Assembly: GCA_003503535.1 (NCBI GenBank)
Contig: DOCI01000293.1
Span: 1-10,266 of the forward strand
DNA from: Planctomycetaceae bacterium
Lineage (GTDB): Bacteria; Planctomycetota; Planctomycetia; Planctomycetales; Planctomycetaceae
Direction of reading: 5' to 3'
DNA length: 10,266 nucleotides
A model generated the notes under the pieces. The model was given only the letters and a program-made list of their open reading frames with translations. It made no database searches and had not been told where the DNA came from. This document shows positions 7,485 to 10,266 of this stretch, in pieces (within the stretch, counting starts at the first letter, position 1; every line of letters begins with the position of its first letter). A program made the translations under genes and the position numbers.

Positions 7485-7747
7485 GAACGTCGAATCTCTG
7501 AAATCACGGGAGTCTCTTGAGACATTGTTGCATTAATTTCGATGTAATGCTGCCATTGCTTCGGAACTTCATGATCAGGAAATATTGCATTTACCGGGCA
7601 CTCAGAAACACAAGCATCACAATCGATGCAAGTTTCTGGATCGATGTACAACATCTCTTCCCCCTCCCGAAAACTTTCGACAGGGCAGACTGCGACACAG
7701 TCAGTGAATTTGCATCCTCGGCACGGTTCTGTAATCACGTAAGCCAT
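7478..7747 (-). CDS. fdxA: 7Fe-type ferredoxin, [3Fe-4S][4Fe-4S]
   Basis: 89 residues from MAYVITEPC; soluble low-potential electron carrier. The pattern C9-x2-C12-x4-C17-x3-C21-P and C40-x2-C43-x2-C46-x3-C50-P matches the FdxA/Azotobacter ferredoxin I class. There C9, C17 and C50 would bind the 3Fe cluster, and C21, C40, C43 and C46 the 4Fe cluster, with C12 non-ligating; this assignment is by family homology. The Cys that follows CPVE in Azotobacter ferredoxin I is Ser25 here. The C-terminal VPKQWQHYIEINATMS matches the helix typical of the family. I start it at 7747 because relatives begin at MAYV and a GGA lies 7 nt upstream. An in-frame ATG four codons earlier (7759, MENN) has no ribosome site. 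It is convergent with the Pro-rich membrane protein and divergent from the sigma factor gene. Confidence 0.92.
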   Translation of the reverse strand: MAYVITEPCRGCKFTDCVAVCPVESFREGEEMLYIDPETCIDCDACVSECPVNAIFPDHEVPKQWQHYIEINATMSQETPVISEIRRSE

Positions 7748-7748
7748 G

Positions 7749-7826
7749 TTATTTTCCATTTAATTGTGTAAAACTGATTCACTCAGTTAATGCCGCTCTG
7801 TTCAAGAAAGCGGACATGGAAAATAA
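7749..7826. repeat. Mirror-image leaders of fdxA and the sigma factor gene
   Basis: atggaaaataa occurs on the plus strand at 7816-7826 and on the minus strand at 7759-7749, giving an 11-bp inverted repeat 56 nt apart. Each copy lies just before a start codon: ATG at 7830 on plus, and ATG at 7747 on minus. Each supplies a GGA that may act as the ribosome site. On the plus strand the copy opens a five-codon-plus-Trp frame that ends at tag (7834-7836), overlapping the sigma start. Confidence 0.45.
7772..7788. promoter_or_regulatory. Dyad in the fdxA / sigma factor divergent region
   Basis: aactga-ttcac-tcagtt (7772-7788) is a perfect 6-bp dyad in the middle of the 82-nt gap between the divergent fdxA and sigma factor starts. 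Its position would suit an operator for either gene or both. No convincing -35/-10 pair is seen on either strand, as expected if an alternative sigma factor drives one side. Function is inferred from position only. Confidence 0.3.
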
Positions 7827-7829
7827 AAA

Positions 7830-8417
7830 ATGGTAGAGGGTTTCGAAATATGGCCATCAGAGGAACTTTTTGAGCGTTTTCAAAACGGTCAGGAAGAAGC
7901 TGCTGAGATTCTGTTTACTCGTTACATGCAACGTATTACGGCTTTGGCCCGAGTAAAGCTGGCCGTTCGTCTGCAACAGCAAACCGATCCTGAAGATATT
8001 TCAATGTCAGTCTGGAAAAGTTTCTTCGCAGGAACTCAGGCAGGACGATTCTCAATTTCTCGAAGTGGTGATCTTTGGAAACTGCTCGTTGGAATTACAT
8101 TGAGGAAAGTTTACCGAGAATCACGCAGGCAACTTTCTGATAAGCGAAACATAAATAGGGAAAGAACACTTGGTTCCTCGGGTAACATGCAGGAATTAAT
8201 CTCTTCGCACGAACCTTCCGCTGAAGAGTCCCTCGCCTTAATTGATACCATGGAGATCGTATGCAAGCAGTTTTCACCGATTCAACAGAAAATATTTGAA
8301 CAACGACTTCAGGGGATACAGATTGCTACAATTGCTGAAAGTCTGCAAAAATCGGAACGCACGATCCGACGACAGTTGGAAACGATTAAAGGCCTGCTGA
8401 CGAACTATCTGGACTAA
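7830..8417 (+). CDS. ECF-type RNA polymerase sigma factor (kinase-associated)
   Basis: 195 residues. Region 2 spans about 12-105: ELFERFQNGQEEAAEILFTRY (2.1), DPEDISMSVWKSFF (53-66, the 2.2 core-binding helix) and DLWKLLVGITLRKVYRESRR (81-100, the 2.3-2.4 promoter -10 element). After an acidic linker, region 4 (about 133-193) ends in the helix-turn-helix GIQIATIAESLQKSERTIRRQLETIKGLL (162-190) for the -35 element. This two-domain form without region 3 defines an ECF factor. The stop is 3 nt before the kinase ATG, so the two are almost surely co-transcribed. No anti-sigma gene follows; in planctomycetes such sigma/kinase pairs are known, and phosphorylation is the expected control (established for related pairs, inferred here). 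The ribosome site is weak (GGA, 9 nt upstream). Its promoter specificity cannot be read from the sequence. Confidence 0.92.
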   Translation: MVEGFEIWPSEELFERFQNGQEEAAEILFTRYMQRITALARVKLAVRLQQQTDPEDISMSVWKSFFAGTQAGRFSISRSGDLWKLLVGITLRKVYRESRRQLSDKRNINRERTLGSSGNMQELISSHEPSAEESLALIDTMEIVCKQFSPIQQKIFEQRLQGIQIATIAESLQKSERTIRRQLETIKGLLTNYLD

Positions 8418-8420
8418 AAG

Positions 8421-9717
8421 ATGAGTAGAAAATCAGAAATTGAAGATCTGCTTTCAACTTTTGAAGAAAACTGGACTTCAGAGTCGATCTCTCAATTCAA
8501 TCTTTCGGATTCTAAAATCCATTCCTGGAAATCTGAAGATCTTGAATATCTTGTCAGTGAACTGATCGGAATTGATTTTGAATTGCGATTAAAAATCTCA
8601 GGGCAAGTTGGAGAGCTTAAAGAACTATTCCCGTTCATTCAGTTCTACAGCGACTACTTCAGTGCTTATATCGATACTCGAAAACTCACATTACTTCTAC
8701 TGAGCGAAGCGATCAGAGATGCGAAATACTCAGAACGAAAATATAATTTTCGACCTTACATTAATGAGTTTCGCGACGAACTGAATGAAATTCAGAAGTC
8801 TATTGATAATGAATATCAGAATGAATTTGAACCTCAAAGATCATCACTTGAAGCACATTCCAATCCTATCAACGCTAATGAATTTAACGCGAAGTGGTCA
8901 TGTTACAAATTAAAGCAACTGATCGGCACAGGCAGTCATGCGAAAGTTTATTACGCGATTGATTCTGAGACTGGTGAGCATGTCGCCGTGAAATTTATGC
9001 GTAAGCAATTTCACAATCACGCAACAAGAATTGAAGCGTTTATCAGCGAGGCGCAAACTCTCAAAAAATTCCACCATGAAAATGTGATCAATATCCAGGG
9101 ACTAGGTCAGGTACCAAACGGAGGATATTTCATCGTCTTAGATTGGATTCCCGGTCGATCACTCCACGAACAACTGGAATCTCAAGAGTTCATTTCAGAA
9201 TACCAGATCAGACAGTGGGCTCAACAAATCTGCCAAGGATTACAGCACATTCACCGTCAGGGTATCATTCATTGCGATTTGAAACCTGCGAATATACTTT
9301 TAAATGATGATAGGCGAATCCTGATTACGGACTTTGGTTTCGCCAAGTATTTAAAGGACGACGTTCGGCAAGCAATTGGTATTCAAGGAACAGTTAACTT
9401 CATGGCCCCAGAGCAAATTGATCCACAACGGGGACTGATTAGTCCAGCAACAGATATTTACGCGGTCGGAGTAATTCTGTATTTGTTTCTCACGAAACGT
9501 CTACCATTCATCGGTGAGACATTTGAAGAAATTGCTCTGGAGAAATTATCATCAGAATCCATTGCAGATCCACGAAAATTGAATTCCAATATTTCCGAAT
9601 CAATCGCAAGTATTTGTATGAAATGTCTTCACATTAAACCTTCACTTCGGTTTAGTACTGTTGATGAATTGTACAAAGCGATCATTTCGTATAATCAGGA
9701 TGATATGAAAATAAAAA

Positions 9718-9725
<8 letters not shown>
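8421..9725 (+). CDS. Soluble Hanks-type Ser/Thr protein kinase with N-terminal extension
   Basis: 434 residues. The kinase domain starts at about 163: Gly loop GTGSHAKVY (169-177), VAVK Lys191, alpha-C Glu210, catalytic loop HCDLKPAN (284-291, catalytic D286), DFG (304-306), APE (329-331) and D345 in DIYAVGV. All catalytic residues are present, so it should be active. The HRD Arg is Cys285, making it a non-RD kinase. The N-terminal 160 residues are helical and include EL..ID...R....G.........FP (47-71), a segment I associate with planctomycetal kinases. There is no membrane segment and no C-terminal sensor domain, unlike PknB-type kinases. It is coupled to the ECF sigma factor, so phosphorylation of that sigma factor or an RNA polymerase partner is the likely job (inference). 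Base composition is AT-rich compared with sucA. Its last codons overlap the antisense 3' end of rnpB. Confidence 0.92.
9708..9717 (-). terminator. rnpB: U tract at the 3' end of rnpB
   Basis: Directly after the 3' strand of the P1 helix, the minus strand reads TTTTTATTTT (9717-9708). Together with the very stable 11-bp P1 helix this is a plausible transcription end for the RNase P RNA. It lies inside the last codons of the convergent kinase gene, where it encodes the antisense of KIK. Confidence 0.5.
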
Positions 9726-10096
<371 letters not shown>

Positions 10097-10102
10097 TCTC
10101 GA

Positions 10103-10108
10103 ATTGTA
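10103..10108 (-). promoter_or_regulatory. rnpB: -10 element of rnpB
   Basis: TACAAT on the minus strand (10108-10103) matches 5 of 6 consensus bases and lies 7 nt before the base that opens helix P1 (10095/10096), the expected distance to a transcription start. The -35 region is weak (TTATGT or TATGTC at 17-18 bp). The spacing agreement is the main support. Confidence 0.55.
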
Positions 10109-10217
10109 ATCGTTCAGGGAGTGGAGACATAACCAGTTCTCATGTGGTTCTCGGAAAGATACGAATTTGGAGGGCACAACTCGCTATTAGACTTGGAATA
10201 GTTTAATAACAGAATGC

Positions 10218-10235
10218 CTTAACATAACAGTTAAG
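10218..10235. other. AT-rich hairpin upstream of rnpB
   Basis: cttaac (10218-10223) and gttaag (10230-10235) form a 6-bp stem with a 6-nt loop, followed on the plus strand by atattgttt. It might end a transcript entering from the left or belong to the repeat that follows. No gene is seen between 10097 and the window end. Confidence 0.25.
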
Positions 10236-10246
10236 ATATTGTTTCA

Positions 10247-10266
10247 CGCAAAGGCGCAAAGCCGCA
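10247..10266. repeat. Start of a CGCAAAG(G/C) tandem repeat
   Basis: cgcaaagg (10247-10254), cgcaaagc (10255-10262) and the start of a third copy, cgca (10263-10266), run off the window. Arrays of the form CACGCAAAGGCGCAAAG are, to my memory, dispersed intergenic repeats in several environmental bacterial phyla. Only the edge is visible here. Confidence 0.45.

Overview
The window reads as chromosomal DNA from a member of the Planctomycetota. Three things suggest this: an ECF sigma factor followed 3 nt later by a Hanks-type Ser/Thr kinase, a kinase N-terminus with the 'EL..ID...R....G.........FP' segment I associate with planctomycetal kinases, and several secreted or membrane proteins of no family I recognise. 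The assignment is inference from gene content; there is no 16S or other phylogenetic marker except the RNase P RNA. No phage, insertion sequence, CRISPR array or tRNA is visible.

Layout. 1-191 is a leader with a hairpin (118-140). 192-1304 (+) encodes a secreted protein with a TIM-barrel glycoside-hydrolase look. 1366-2973 (-) encodes a secreted helical protein made of four divergent repeats of about 115 residues; its transcription terminator lies inside the last codons of the convergent gene. 2974-3365 is a gene-free divergent region. 3366-3758 (+) encodes a small four-helix membrane protein. 3913-6789 (+) is a full-length 2-oxoglutarate dehydrogenase E1 (sucA/odhA) with no E2 or E3 gene beside it. 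6790-7033 holds a dense cluster of palindromes resembling an intergenic repeat element. 7034-7468 (+) is a small Pro-rich membrane-anchored protein, convergent with a 7Fe-type ferredoxin fdxA (7478-7747, -). Divergent from fdxA is the sigma/kinase pair (7830-8417 and 8421-9725, +). rnpB, the type A RNase P RNA, runs on the minus strand (about 9718-10096); its P1 helix and U tract overlap the end of the kinase gene. The window ends in a short direct repeat.

How the genes fit together. Most are unrelated housekeeping or envelope genes. The one evident functional unit is the sigma/kinase pair, probably a regulatory module in which the kinase acts where an anti-sigma factor usually would. No anti-sigma gene is present, and the kinase is soluble with a non-RD catalytic loop. 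A recurring structural theme is tight convergent 3' ends, where a terminator or RNA end sits within the neighbouring coding sequence (1271-1317 and 9708-9728). I did not find a clearly new multi-gene system. The best leads are the four-repeat secreted protein, the sigma/kinase pair, the rnpB overlap and the palindrome cluster.
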